Shown: positions 14,772-23,991, counted from the stretch's first letter. The stretch is 64,000 bases of DNA from JBBTQZ01 sp964489135 (GCA_964489135.1 CAZAXK010000002.1:1-64000), one strand, 5' to 3'. Numbers and translations are program-made. Notes: generated by a model from the letters alone, not told the origin.

Positions 14772-15338
14772 ATGAAATTGAGCGACAAGACAAAGCACAC
14801 AATCCGAGATATTTTGATCATTGGTGTGAGTATTTTGGTGACCGTGTTACTCGCCAAATCTGGGCTCATATCCTACATACTTGGAATTGAAGGCTTCTTA
14901 AAGCCAGTCGCTATATTGATAGGTGGAGCACTGTTTACCACTGTGTTTACCATCGCCCCCGCCTCGCTTGGGCTTATAGAGATCGGGCAGAGCACACCCG
15001 CCGTTGTAGTAGCCCTTATTGGGGGCCTCGGAGCAATGGTAGTCGATATTATAATGGCATCATTCGTCCGCAAAGATATCGCCAAGGATTTGGGCGCCAT
15101 ACGAATCAAAAGATTTAGTCTAAAATGGCATTTCGTATCACTCTTCCACTTCGGCTTTCTAAAGTGGCTTTCCTTCTTACTTGGGCTAGCAGTGATAGCG
15201 AGCCCCCTCCCTGACGAGCTTGGGCTGTTTTTCATTGGTATATCCAAGGTAAACCCAAAGTATTTGCCACTTTTGTTCTTCGTCGCAAATTTTGTAGGAA
15301 TTTATACCCTAGTATCCCTGTCCCACCTTTTCTTTTGA
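14772..15338 (+). CDS. Multi-pass membrane protein of unknown function
   Basis: 188 aa with about five hydrophobic segments and a short basic cytoplasmic loop (about 98-117, RKDIAKDLGAIRIKR). A Gly-rich segment (PVAILIGGALFTTVFTIAPA) is the most conserved-looking part. It resembles small putative transport or channel proteins, but I cannot assign a family. It ends 28 bp before the tRNA on the opposite strand. Confidence 0.65.
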   Translation: MKLSDKTKHTIRDILIIGVSILVTVLLAKSGLISYILGIEGFLKPVAILIGGALFTTVFTIAPASLGLIEIGQSTPAVVVALIGGLGAMVVDIIMASFVRKDIAKDLGAIRIKRFSLKWHFVSLFHFGFLKWLSFLLGLAVIASPLPDELGLFFIGISKVNPKYLPLLFFVANFVGIYTLVSLSHLFF

Positions 15339-15366
15339 GGGCTCTAGACCACTCACTATGTTCGTG

Positions 15367-15440
15367 TGTCGGCGGGAGGGATCGAACCTCCGACCTTGGG
15401 CTTATGAGTCCCACGCTCTAACCAGCTGAGCTACGCCGAC
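15367..15440 (-). tRNA. tRNA with CAT anticodon (elongator Met or Ile2)
   Basis: Acceptor GTCGGCG/CGCCGAC, D-stem GCTC/GAGC, loop CTCATAA, T-loop TTCGATC, discriminator A. The anticodon stem TGGGA/GCCCA has an A31-G39 mismatch. Identity as elongator tRNA-Met or lysidine-modified tRNA-Ile2 cannot be decided by eye. The adjacent CAU tRNA is the better initiator candidate. Confidence 0.9.
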
Positions 15441-15493
15441 ATTTGTCTACCCCAAACAATATAACCAAAAAACGGAGAGATTTCAAACACGTG

Positions 15494-15563
15494 TTGCGGA
15501 GCCTGGACTCGCACCAGGATCTTCAGGTTATGAGCCTGACGAATTACTTTACTCTACCCCGCA
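15494..15563 (-). tRNA. Probable initiator tRNA-fMet (CAT) with unusual elbow
   Basis: Acceptor TGCGGGG/CTCCGCA, short D-arm GAGT/ATTC with a 6-nt loop lacking the G18-G19 pair, anticodon stem TCAGG/CCTGA with loop CTCATAA, T-stem CCTGG/CCAGG with loop TGCGAGT (G in place of U55). The CGGGG acceptor start and TAACCTGAAG segment resemble fMet tRNAs, but the canonical GGG/CCC anticodon stem is only partly kept. It could be a degenerate tRNA. Confidence 0.7.
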
Positions 15564-15608
15564 ATGAAGAAGGATAAGCATATCATAGCGATGCCAACGT
15601 GGCAAACC

Positions 15609-16298
15609 TCAGATAAGATGAAATTCTCTAAATACGGACTCATAAAGGCGAATAACGCGCCTCACTTCGCGCTGATCGATTAGGAAGTCTGTCCCCTCGT
15701 GAGCAATCATGTTTCGCGCCTTATGAGCTTCCCAAGCGTTATCCAGAGTCAAGAAGTCGCTCGGCTCCACCGCCTTCAACTTTTCGCCAATAGTCTGACC
15801 AGGTAGATTGAGTTGTTCGAGCAAGGAATCGAGGATGATATCCGCTTCGATAATAGCGACTCGCCAATTGTTCTCATCGGTCGATTCACTTTTTTCTACA
15901 ATCACGGCCCATTTGCTAGCCACCGGATCAAGCACTGGATCGGTATGCTCGCTCGTTTTCGGTATGTTGGGTGGCGTAAGTCTCTCTATTTCAGCTCGCC
16001 AAATAGCGTCGGCTCGACGATTAAAAACAAAGACAGCTACGGCCGAGACCCCAGCTATACCAAAAGCGATCGACTTAAATATCCACAAATTGTCACTCAA
16101 AAAATCGATAACGGAGCTAAGTCGGATACCAAAGAAAGTAATCTCGCCGGAGGTAACAAAATTCTTAACACTCGGCCCAAGCGTAGTAAATAGGGTTATG
16201 AATATGAGAAGCAGAATAAGGATCTCGACCGAGTCGAAATTCCAACCCGCCGGCTTTGCGTCTTTTTTGTCCTTTTTGTCTTTTTTTTCTTCAGCCAC
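15609..16298 (-). CDS. Membrane protein with C-terminal HEPN-like domain
   Basis: 229 aa. A Lys-rich N-terminus (KDKKDKKDAK) is followed by two membrane helices (about 25-48 and 70-92). The cytosolic C-terminal half is a helical bundle with RNMIAH (about 195-200), an RxxxxH motif typical of HEPN RNases and nucleic-acid-binding proteins. Start is GTG. A TATAAT box (complement of 16331-16336) lies upstream. It lies downstream of gatA on the same strand. Nuclease activity is speculative. Confidence 0.65.
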   Translation of the reverse strand: MAEEKKDKKDKKDAKPAGWNFDSVEILILLLIFITLFTTLGPSVKNFVTSGEITFFGIRLSSVIDFLSDNLWIFKSIAFGIAGVSAVAVFVFNRRADAIWRAEIERLTPPNIPKTSEHTDPVLDPVASKWAVIVEKSESTDENNWRVAIIEADIILDSLLEQLNLPGQTIGEKLKAVEPSDFLTLDNAWEAHKARNMIAHEGTDFLIDQREVRRVIRLYESVFREFHLI

Positions 16299-16350
16299 CT
16301 TAGTAATTCAAAACTAAAATCTCAAATCTAATTATACCAAAGAAAATTGT

Positions 16351-17796
16351 TTATGCTTCGCCAAGAAATTTTTTGCCAATACGAAAGAGTATTTCCTCGT
16401 GCATTTGTGGCGCAGTAAGTTGTATACCGAGCGGAAGAGATTTGCCACCAACCTCTATAAAACCTGATGGCAGAGAAATAGCAGGGTCACCAGTTATGTT
16501 TGCCGTCACAGTAAAGATGTCGAGCAAATACATAGAGAGAGGGTCGGACTTCTCCCCTATTTTTGGAGCTACAGACGGAGTAGTCGGTGTAAGGATAGCA
16601 TCTACTTCCTTGTAAGCTTCATTAAATTCTTTGCGAAGCACTTCGCGCGCTGCCATGGCTTGTCCATAATAAGCATCATAGTATCCAGAAGAAAGTACGT
16701 ATGTACCGAGGAGTATTCTGCGGCGCACTTCTGCACCCAGACCTTCGTGGCGAGTCTTTTTGTAAGTCTCGATCAGGTTTTCACCCTTTACTTGCAAGCC
16801 ATACTTCACCCCATCAAAGCGCGCCATATTTGAAGACACTTCTGCAGGCATGATGATGTAATACATCGCGAGAGCCTTGTCGATATTTGGAAGTTTAATA
16901 TCTTTTATCGTAAATCCGAGAGATTTTAATTTTTCGATAGAATCATTAAAATTTTTGATCACTTCCGGATCAATACCAGGAAGTTCTAAGAGATGATAAG
17001 GGACACCAATGACCGACCTCTCCCCATTCCCCTCCCCCCCGCCAGACACGCCGTCTAGGCGGGCGGGTTGCGAAGTTGACGAATCTACCGAAGTCGCGTC
17101 AAATTTGTCCTTGCCTTTCATTACGTCAAAGAGGATCTCGGCATCGCTCACCGAATTGGTTATGGGCCCTATCACGTCCAAAGATGAACCCATAGCAATG
17201 AGCCCATGTCTAGAGACACTTCCATAAGTTGGCTTGAACCCTACCACTCCGCAAAAAGCAGCAGGCTCGCGCACCGATCCTCCAGTGTCCGAACCAAGCG
17301 CAGCAAGAGCCATACCGCCAGCAACCGCAGCAGCACTTCCGCCACTTGATCCACCGGCAACACGCGAAGTGTCTACCGGATTTTTGGTCACACCGAAGGC
17401 AGAGTTTTCGGTCGAGCCACCCATCGCAAACTCATCAAGATTGGTACGTCCCAAAAAAATCGCTCCTCTATCCAAAAGTTTTTGTGCTACAGTAGCGGTG
17501 TAAGTAGCTTTGTAGTTTTCCAAAATTTTTGATGCTGCACTCACCTTTTTGTCCGTTATCAAAATATTATCTTTTATAGCAAGAGGTATTCCTTCAAGCC
17601 CACGCGCCTCTCCTTTTGCAATCCTCTCGTCTGACTTTTTTGCATTTTCGAGCACATCATCATAAACCTCCAGGTAGGCATTGAGTCCACTGTTTTCTTT
17701 CTCAATTTTATTTAAAAAGTTTGTGGCAAGTTCGACAGCGGTAATCTCTTTGCCGTCGAGCATCTTTCGCGCCTCTTTGATTGTTAGATTATCCAT
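16351..17796 (-). CDS. gatA: Glutamyl-tRNA(Gln)/aspartyl-tRNA(Asn) amidotransferase subunit A
   Basis: 481 aa amidase-signature enzyme. The Ser-cisSer-Lys region is visible: Lys in LAIKDNI, GSSGGSAAAVAGG, and GSDTGGSVREPA. It releases ammonia from Gln for the transamidation done by GatB. GatB is not in this window. Residues about 234-262 (SQPARLDGVSGGGEGNGERS) are a Gly/Ser-rich insertion encoded by a GC-rich palindromic element. Last gene of ligA-gatC-gatA. Confidence 0.95.
   Translation of the reverse strand: MDNLTIKEARKMLDGKEITAVELATNFLNKIEKENSGLNAYLEVYDDVLENAKKSDERIAKGEARGLEGIPLAIKDNILITDKKVSAASKILENYKATYTATVAQKLLDRGAIFLGRTNLDEFAMGGSTENSAFGVTKNPVDTSRVAGGSSGGSAAAVAGGMALAALGSDTGGSVREPAAFCGVVGFKPTYGSVSRHGLIAMGSSLDVIGPITNSVSDAEILFDVMKGKDKFDATSVDSSTSQPARLDGVSGGGEGNGERSVIGVPYHLLELPGIDPEVIKNFNDSIEKLKSLGFTIKDIKLPNIDKALAMYYIIMPAEVSSNMARFDGVKYGLQVKGENLIETYKKTRHEGLGAEVRRRILLGTYVLSSGYYDAYYGQAMAAREVLRKEFNEAYKEVDAILTPTTPSVAPKIGEKSDPLSMYLLDIFTVTANITGDPAISLPSGFIEVGGKSLPLGIQLTAPQMHEEILFRIGKKFLGEA
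17028..17075. repeat. GC-rich palindromic element inserted in frame in gatA
   Basis: A C-rich run, then GCCAGACACGCCGTCTAGGC and GGGCGGGTTGCGAAG. GTCTAGGCGGGCG matches 115-127, and GGTTGCGAAG matches 54331-54340 in the thyA spacer. It encodes a low-complexity loop. Confidence 0.6.
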
Positions 17797-17841
17797 TTCT
17801 AATTTTTCGTATTATTTTGTATCTTTCGCATAATTTTCGTA

Positions 17842-18126
17842 TCAAAGTATCTTCTTCACCTTAATAAACCCGTCCTGAGTCTCAGGTGCTTCTCTTAATA
17901 TTTTTTCGGTATAATCACCTCCAAGGTTTGGATCTGTATCTTCTCGAAGTGCATTTACGCTAGTACCAAATCTGACTTCGTCGCTTATCTCACCGGCCAC
18001 TTCTTTGACCTGACTCACATAGCCCAAAATAGAGACCATGTCTTTGGCCATATTTGCCGCCTCCTCGTCAGCGACTTCTATCCTCGCCAAATCAGCAAGC
18101 TTTTTAACGTCATTTTCGGTAATCAT
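17842..18126 (-). CDS. gatC: Glutamyl-tRNA(Gln) amidotransferase subunit C
   Basis: 94 aa, the usual GatC length. N-terminal KKLADLARIEVADEEAANMAKDM and C-terminal LREDT matching the family. GatC wraps GatA and GatB together. It starts 2 nt after the ligA stop and is followed by gatA 45 bp on. Confidence 0.93.
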   Translation of the reverse strand: MITENDVKKLADLARIEVADEEAANMAKDMVSILGYVSQVKEVAGEISDEVRFGTSVNALREDTDPNLGGDYTEKILREAPETQDGFIKVKKIL

Positions 18127-18128
18127 GT

Positions 18129-20174
18129 TTAGATATTAGCATCTCCTATCATTTTACGGAATTCCTCCTCATCAATGATTTTTACCCCCAATTCTTGGGC
18201 TTTTTCGTATTTTGAGCCGGGGTTTTCGCCTGCAAGTACATAGTCGGTCGCCTTTGAGACAGAGCTCGATACTTCCCCACCAAAGGAGCGGATTATTTCT
18301 TTGGCTTCGTCTCTCTCCAAATTAGGCAAAGTACCGGTAAGCACGAAAATTTTGCCCAAAATTTGTGAGTTTTGTCCTGAACTGACTAAAGGTTTTTTTG
18401 CACTTTCGACACTGACTTGTTTCAGAAGTTTATTAAGCAACTTCTTATTTTCTTTATCGTTGAACCAATCGACGATTGACTCTGCCACTACAGGCCCAAC
18501 TCCATTTATACTTTCGAGATCGAGGATTTTGGCGTTCGACAGATTTTCTATATTTCCAAAATGATCGGCGAGCAAGTACGCAGTCTCTTCTCCTACTTGC
18601 GGTATTGAGAGTGCGATCACGAGCCGCGCAAGTGTGGCTTGGCGTGCCTTGTTTACTGACTCGATCAGATTGTCGGCAGACTTTTCGGCAAACCGTTCAA
18701 GCAAAAGTAGGTCCCCTTTTTTGAGAGTAAAGATGTCGTCGTAAGTTGAAATAAGCTCTGCGTCGAGAAGAGCGTCGATCACCTTCGGCCCTAAACCTTC
18801 TATATCAAATGCGTGCTTGGATGCAAAGTGATAGAGCTTGCGCTTTTTTTGGATGAAAGAATTTTTATCTTTACACTTCCAAGCTGCTTGACCGGATACA
18901 CGTACAATTTCGCCTTCTCCTCCACACTCCTCTACTCGTGTAGGCCAGACAAACTTTTTTTCTTTGCCAGTACGCATTTCGGTCACTACCCGCACGATGT
19001 CCGGTATCACGTCCCCCGCTTTTTGAAGTACTACAGTGTCGCCAACGCGCACATCCAACCGATTTATTTCATCTTCATTGTGAAGTGTGGCACGCGAGAC
19101 GGTCGAGCCGGCGACAGAGACAGGACGAAGATGTGCCACAGGTGTAAGCACACCAGTGCGACCCACCTGAAGGACGATGTCTTCGACCACTGTTGTCACC
19201 TGCTCCGCTGGGAATTTGAGTGCGATACCAAAGCGGGGCGCCTTGCCTGTGTAGCCAAGCACATCTTGGTACTCTCGTTCATTCACCTTTACCACTACTC
19301 CGTCTATAAGATAATCCTGCTTATCTTTTTTATCATGCCAATATTTCCAAAATTCGATAACTTCTTGAATATTTTTACACCTTCTGAAATAAGGGTTCAC
19401 CTTGAAACCAAGTTCTCTTAAAAATTCAAGTTCTTTCTCTTGGGTAGTAGGAAGTACCTCATCCACCTCCACTAAAGTTACGGCGGACAAGTCATACACG
19501 AATACATCGAGCTTTCTTTCAGCCACAATACGTGGATCAAGTTGTCGCATAGTGCCAGCAGCTACATTGCGAGGATTGGCATATACCTCCTCGCCATTTT
19601 TCAATTGTCTCTTGTTTAAAATTTCAAACTGCGACTTCGGCAGGAAACACTCGCCTTCCACTATCACACTTAGGCGCCGGTTGAGTTTGATCGGCACCGA
19701 TTCGATAGTGCGCACATTTGCCGTCACATCTTCACCCACCCGCCCATCTCCGCGAGTAGCCGCAACTTTCAAAATACCATTCTCATATTCAAAGACTATT
19801 TTGAGACCATCGATTTTGAGCTCAGTGGTATACGTCGGATCTTCTTTTGCCCCTGCTTTGCGCAAGAAATTTTTGACCCTCTCATCAAAAGCATACATAT
19901 CTTCTTCGCTAAAGGCGTCATTAAAAGACCACTGCGTGACTTTATGTGTTACTTTTTTGAACTCCTTAAGAGGCTCACCGGCCACTCTTTGACTTGGCGA
20001 ATTTGGATCCCTCAGTTCTGGATATTTTTCTTCAAGGTCGACAAGTTCTTTTTTAAGCGAATCCAAAGCCTCGGGCGAAATATCGCTCTTATTTAAGACG
20101 TGATATTCGTATCTGTATTTATCTATAGTTTGTCTGAGCTTTTCGACTCTTTCTTGTAGCTGTCTTGATGCCAT
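18129..20174 (-). CDS. ligA: NAD-dependent DNA ligase LigA
   Basis: 681 aa, full length. Adenylation motif ELKIDGLK with the nucleotide-binding Lys, an OB fold (VLQVGRTGVLTPVA), a Cys-poor zinc-finger region, helix-hairpin-helix repeats (about 480-590) and a C-terminal BRCT domain (about 605-681). The zinc finger looks degraded: in the stretch after FVWPTRVEECGGEGEIVRV only two or three cysteines are visible instead of four. It seals nicks in replication and repair. Confidence 0.95.
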   Translation of the reverse strand: MASRQLQERVEKLRQTIDKYRYEYHVLNKSDISPEALDSLKKELVDLEEKYPELRDPNSPSQRVAGEPLKEFKKVTHKVTQWSFNDAFSEEDMYAFDERVKNFLRKAGAKEDPTYTTELKIDGLKIVFEYENGILKVAATRGDGRVGEDVTANVRTIESVPIKLNRRLSVIVEGECFLPKSQFEILNKRQLKNGEEVYANPRNVAAGTMRQLDPRIVAERKLDVFVYDLSAVTLVEVDEVLPTTQEKELEFLRELGFKVNPYFRRCKNIQEVIEFWKYWHDKKDKQDYLIDGVVVKVNEREYQDVLGYTGKAPRFGIALKFPAEQVTTVVEDIVLQVGRTGVLTPVAHLRPVSVAGSTVSRATLHNEDEINRLDVRVGDTVVLQKAGDVIPDIVRVVTEMRTGKEKKFVWPTRVEECGGEGEIVRVSGQAAWKCKDKNSFIQKKRKLYHFASKHAFDIEGLGPKVIDALLDAELISTYDDIFTLKKGDLLLLERFAEKSADNLIESVNKARQATLARLVIALSIPQVGEETAYLLADHFGNIENLSNAKILDLESINGVGPVVAESIVDWFNDKENKKLLNKLLKQVSVESAKKPLVSSGQNSQILGKIFVLTGTLPNLERDEAKEIIRSFGGEVSSSVSKATDYVLAGENPGSKYEKAQELGVKIIDEEEFRKMIGDANI

Positions 20175-20206
20175 ACAGCCACATTATACATCATATTAAT
20201 GGGGGC

Positions 20207-20731
20207 TTAATAGGTTACCTCGAGCCCTCTTTCTACCCTTCTTTTATCGCTTGTATCGCAATTATTGTAGCCGTAGGAAGAAACCTTGGTCATTAGAGTA
20301 GTGCCAACATAATATTTGGTAACCAAGACGATAACACAAGCATTTGACGGATTGATACCCTGATTTAGAACGAAGCCAAAAGTGCTAGTGCGATTTGCAT
20401 CCCCTCCACCGCCAATCCTAAAGGCCGTACTAGTCCCCGAAATGGTGCCCGACGACATCGATACACCAGCGCAGGTTATGGGGGCCCCCGAGGTTGAGGT
20501 GGCAAATTTACTAACATCCTCCTTTGTATCCCAATAAATCGCACATTCGATACCAGCGTCAGCTGCAAAAAATGCTTCTTGGGAGTTGCGACCGGTATTT
20601 GCAAACTCAATACTTCTGGTCACAATTTTAGAAACCGTAAAGGCGACGAGCGTTAGTGAGCCAGCAATTATAACAGCGATAAAAGTCGAAAATCCTTTTT
20701 TGTTTTGAAAAATGTTTTTCATCAGCGCCAA
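20207..20731 (-). CDS. PilX-like type IV pilus minor protein
   Basis: 174 aa. N-terminal GFSTFIAVIIAGSLTLVAFT is a pilin-like membrane helix lacking the standard GFTLxE but with the Gly cleavage site context (KKGF). FAADAGIECAIYW resembles PilX-type proteins. Paired cysteines lie in the exported part. Last in the minor pilin cluster, overlapping the previous gene by about 10 bp. Confidence 0.7.
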   Translation of the reverse strand: MALMKNIFQNKKGFSTFIAVIIAGSLTLVAFTVSKIVTRSIEFANTGRNSQEAFFAADAGIECAIYWDTKEDVSKFATSTSGAPITCAGVSMSSGTISGTSTAFRIGGGGDANRTSTFGFVLNQGINPSNACVIVLVTKYYVGTTLMTKVSSYGYNNCDTSDKRRVERGLEVTY

Positions 20732-21264
20732 TTCATTAGCAAAGTTTTTACTTTGAGCTCGTAGTTATTTGTACCCTTGCTCCAAGTCACCCTGATAGTA
20801 ACTCTCGCTTCATCTGAAGCACTGCATACCCCACTGCACTCGATTTGAATTTCGCGCTTATACCGAGTCGAATTTCCACTCACATAGCCATATCGATAGT
20901 CAGTGTCTTGAAGCAAGTTTGAACAACTCCCCCAGCTCGACCCGCAATAAGCTAGGGTCTGATTGGTAGAATCAGCTCGACAGGTACCACCCGCTCGACA
21001 GGGATCGGAAGCCGAGTTTTCGGCAATACCCGCAAGCCAGTCAACGGTAGTACCAGTATTGATCGAGACAAGTCGGTTGCTGTCGCGCTTTTGCCTAAGC
21101 ATTTCTATGGCTTCTTGAGCAAGAAAGAATGCTCTCGTCTCATCTTTGCTTATAATCGAACCAATGAGCCCAGTTCTTACAGCCGAGAACACCCCACCAA
21201 CAGCGAGCGATATAATAGAGATCGCGATCAAAGTCTCAAGAATTGTGAAGCCCCTTTTCATCAT
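20722..21264 (-). CDS. Type IV minor pilin (PilV/GspI-like)
   Basis: 180 aa. Class III signal KRGFTILETLIAISIISLAV with the Gly-Phe cleavage site and Glu5. A Cys-rich exported domain follows (four to six cysteines between about 85 and 150). It would sit in the pilus tip or initiation complex. Overlaps both neighbours, so it is co-translated. Confidence 0.78.
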   Translation of the reverse strand: MMKRGFTILETLIAISIISLAVGGVFSAVRTGLIGSIISKDETRAFFLAQEAIEMLRQKRDSNRLVSINTGTTVDWLAGIAENSASDPCRAGGTCRADSTNQTLAYCGSSWGSCSNLLQDTDYRYGYVSGNSTRYKREIQIECSGVCSASDEARVTIRVTWSKGTNNYELKVKTLLMNWR

Positions 21265-21818
21265 ATGTTTAAATCTATTTTCCGCTGGCTCATAACCGTC
21301 TGGATATCAAAATAGGCGGAAGATTGCGGGTCATTGGTGACTCGACCAGTGATTACGACCAGCACGTATGGTTGAACATTATCGGTTTTGTCAGTTCCAA
21401 AAGTGTAGAACCGTAGCCGTTCTATTGTAACATTGGAGCCCGTAAGCCAACGATAATTCAAACCACCGTCGTCGGAAACCCTGATTCGGCCACCAGAAAG
21501 TGAGAAGACGAAAGTTTGAGTACCGAATCTTGTGGCCAGCAAATCAGCGCCACTCGTGCAATTTTGGGCAACCGTCAATACTGAGCTTGGACTAGTACCA
21601 CAATGATAGGTGTTGCCAAAACGAACGATACGAGTCATATACTCTAGTGATGCGTTCAAGCTATCCATCACATCTTTGTTGGCTCGTACCCGCTTGCTGG
21701 TGTCTAGCACATTCAGAATAGCACTGAGAGAAAGCGCAACCAAAAGCACGAACAGTGCAGTCGCGACTATTATTTCGACTAAGAGAAATCCTTTTTTTGA
21801 ATTATTCTTATGGTACAT
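21261..21818 (-). CDS. Type IV minor pilin (PilW/GspJ-like)
   Basis: 185 aa. Class III signal KKGFLLVEIIVATALFVLLV with Glu at position 5 of the mature protein. The globular part contains a Cys pair around HCGTS...NCTSG. It overlaps the next gene by 4 bp. Confidence 0.77.
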   Translation of the reverse strand: MYHKNNSKKGFLLVEIIVATALFVLLVALSLSAILNVLDTSKRVRANKDVMDSLNASLEYMTRIVRFGNTYHCGTSPSSVLTVAQNCTSGADLLATRFGTQTFVFSLSGGRIRVSDDGGLNYRWLTGSNVTIERLRFYTFGTDKTDNVQPYVLVVITGRVTNDPQSSAYFDIQTVMSQRKIDLNI

Positions 21819-22473
21819 AAGATACTGAAACTTGGCCGGTATGCTCGACCGTTATCTTGGCCTCCCCCGACACCTGAGCGGGATATTTGAAATAAATCTC
21901 GACCGGAGGATAAACCAGCATGGAAGAACCAAATTGGTTGAGAAAAGTGAAAGTGGGTCGGGGGTCCGGCCTTTTGAAGGTTATGCTTATCTGTCTTGGA
22001 CCGCCGGTATCGGGTGGCCAACACCTTCGAAGGGCGGTCGCGGTAAACCCACAAATCCGATCAATGCTTGGGCTGCCCAAAACCACGGTTTCCGCATAGC
22101 AAGAACCAGAATCACTCTCCGGACTATCAAAGCGACCATTGTTGTTTTGGTCCACAAAGAAGGTAAATCGATCACGATCGCCTGCATCAGTGCTTTTGAA
22201 GTATACTCCGTAGGACGGGAAAGATTTTGCCCCGCTACAATCATAGCCCCTCACCCCCAAAGTATAGGCCTGGGCCTTTCGAAGGGCGATGACCACATCA
22301 TAAACCTTGTCATCAACTCTAAATCGGGATTCGAAGGTATTTTGGCGAGTAAAAAGGATGGTAAAGATAACCCCTATAATAGCGACGACCACCACAAGTT
22401 CGACCAAAGTAAAACCGGCCGAGAGCCCGCGTTTGTTTTGAAAACCTTTTTTAAAATAAAGCCAAAATATCAT
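21808..22473 (-). CDS. Type IV minor pilin (FimT/GspH-like)
   Basis: 221 aa. The leader is longer than usual before SAGFTLVELVVVVAIIGVIF, a class III signal. A GspH/FimT-like segment (about 40-80) with VVIALRKAQAYTLG follows. There are four cysteines in the mature part. The start overlaps the end of the prepilin peptidase gene. Confidence 0.77.
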   Translation of the reverse strand: MIFWLYFKKGFQNKRGLSAGFTLVELVVVVAIIGVIFTILFTRQNTFESRFRVDDKVYDVVIALRKAQAYTLGVRGYDCSGAKSFPSYGVYFKSTDAGDRDRFTFFVDQNNNGRFDSPESDSGSCYAETVVLGSPSIDRICGFTATALRRCWPPDTGGPRQISITFKRPDPRPTFTFLNQFGSSMLVYPPVEIYFKYPAQVSGEAKITVEHTGQVSVSYVP

Positions 22474-23245
22474 TCAGGTGAAGTATGTCTAGGCCAAAAT
22501 AAAAGCCGACAGCAATCCCGATAGAAATAAAAGGACCAAACGGAACCTCTGATTTAATTGTAAGGGTTTTTCTGTTTACCAACAACAAGATCAGGGTAAA
22601 ACCAGCACCAATCCAGAACGCCAAAAGAATGGCAGACGATCCAAAAGCCATCCCCAACAAAAGCCCCAAAACAGCCATATACTTCACGTCCCCCAGCCCA
22701 AGCCACCGGCCTTTGGAGATTAGAAATAGGGCAAGGAAAGGCAAAGGCAGAACGAGAGCAGAGACCAAATGCCCCACAATACTAGAAGCTGAACTATCGA
22801 GTACAAACAATACAGACGATAAGGCGAAAAACAAAAGAAAGCTGTCAGGAATGATAAAGTGCCTCAAATCATACAGTGCAATCAATACGAGTGAGCTAAA
22901 AATAGTAAGCGCCAAAAAATATTGCGCCCAGTCGACCGCTCCCGAAAAAGAACTGACCAAACCGAATTTGAAAAAGGCCAAGACGGACAAAACGCCCATG
23001 AGCAGCTCGACCGCCACGCTCGTAGCTGGAATTTTGGCATGACATGTCGCACATCGACCTTTTAGGAAAAGGTAGGAAAACACCGGAAACAAATCTCTTG
23101 GTTTTAGCTTTTCGCCACAAGAAAAGCAGAAGGACGACCCTTTCCACCAAGGAAGACCCGTGTTGAATCGATCGACGACGACATTAAGAAAACTGCCAAC
23201 GGCAGACCCAAGGACAAAAATCAAAAACCACAAAGCTATACTCAT
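22451..23245 (-). CDS. pilD: Prepilin peptidase PilD (A24 family)
   Basis: 264 aa polytopic membrane enzyme. The N-terminal region has GSFLNVVVDRF and a CxxC...CxxC zinc motif (CFSCGEKL...CATCHAKI). Catalytic Asp motifs are ALYDLR in the middle and GLGDVKYMA in the C-terminal half. It cleaves and N-methylates the prepilins encoded on both sides. Confidence 0.92.
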   Translation of the reverse strand: MSIALWFLIFVLGSAVGSFLNVVVDRFNTGLPWWKGSSFCFSCGEKLKPRDLFPVFSYLFLKGRCATCHAKIPATSVAVELLMGVLSVLAFFKFGLVSSFSGAVDWAQYFLALTIFSSLVLIALYDLRHFIIPDSFLLFFALSSVLFVLDSSASSIVGHLVSALVLPLPFLALFLISKGRWLGLGDVKYMAVLGLLLGMAFGSSAILLAFWIGAGFTLILLLVNRKTLTIKSEVPFGPFISIGIAVGFYFGLDILHLNDILALF

Positions 23246-23289
23246 GTGCGAATTATATCATGTCTTGCTAGCCCAAGATTAGGCCAACA

Positions 23290-23900
23290 CTATTGGTTGC
23301 ATCCGGTAGCTGCGGCTGAGGAGACTTGTCCAGATCGAGATTTGGAATTTCCAAGGTAATCAACGCACCACACGCTCCCCGTAGGCAGGGTGGCGGACAT
23401 GACCCAGACAGTCGCAGAGCTGTAGCAGGCCTCCGCCGATGAGGCACCTGTAATCGAGGTCAAATATTGCTGGGTGGGAGTATTTCCAGAAGCGCAGGAG
23501 TTGTTAGAGTTGAACAAGTTGTTATAAGAGGCGGTGTTGCTGTCGTAATAAAGCTCGGCAGCNNNNNNNNNNNNNNNNNNNNNNNNNNNNNNNNNNNNNN
23601 NNNNNNNNNNNNNNNNNNNNNNNNNNNNNNNNNNNNNNNNNNNNNNNNNNNNNNNNNNNNNNAGTTGAACAAGTTGTTATAAGAGGCGGTGTTGCTGTCG
23701 TAATAAAGCTCGGCAGCAGCTCGAAGTCCAGATAGTTCGGACTTCATCTTGGCATCATTACCCTTCTGCCTTGCGGTGTTAAGAGAAGCTAGCACCACTG
23801 ACGAAAGGATACCGATGATGGCGATAACCACCAACAGTTCGATGAGTGTAAAACCCTTCGATGAACTCAGGATATTACATTTGTTTTTTAATTTAGACAT
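23290..23900 (-). CDS. Major pilin 1, split by a scaffold gap
   Basis: The N-terminal part (23900 upward to the gap) is identical at DNA level to pilin 2: GFTLIELLVVIAIIGILSSV signal and SELSGLRAAAELYYDSN. The C-terminal part (23290-23562) is in a different frame only because of the 100-N gap and a 55-bp duplicated flank. If the two 55-bp flanks are merged, a single pilin of about 150 aa reads through with the same Cys pattern as pilin 2 (NSCASGN, EACYSS, VWCVDY, TGCNQ). So this is one intact gene, not two. Confidence 0.85.
23563..23662. other. Assembly gap (100 N)
   Basis: Exactly 100 N, a typical scaffolding placeholder. The 55 bases on its left (23508-23562) are identical to the 55 bases on its right (23663-23717), so the contigs overlap and the gap probably has negative size. 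Confidence 0.95.
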
Positions 23901-23991
23901 TTATATTTGATTACCTTATAAGATGACAGGATTAATTATAAACGAAGTACCTCGAGAAGAACTCCCATATGGGGATAAAAAGGCCAAAATC

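Noticed and set aside
18813..19421. 202-codon plus-strand ORF opposite ligA
   Set aside because: Shadow of ligA; no start signals and no recognisable domain.
23460..23900. Pilin ORF read through the N gap and an extra 76-codon ORF at 23290
   Set aside because: Both are artefacts of the 100-N gap and duplicated 55-bp flank; one pilin gene explains them.
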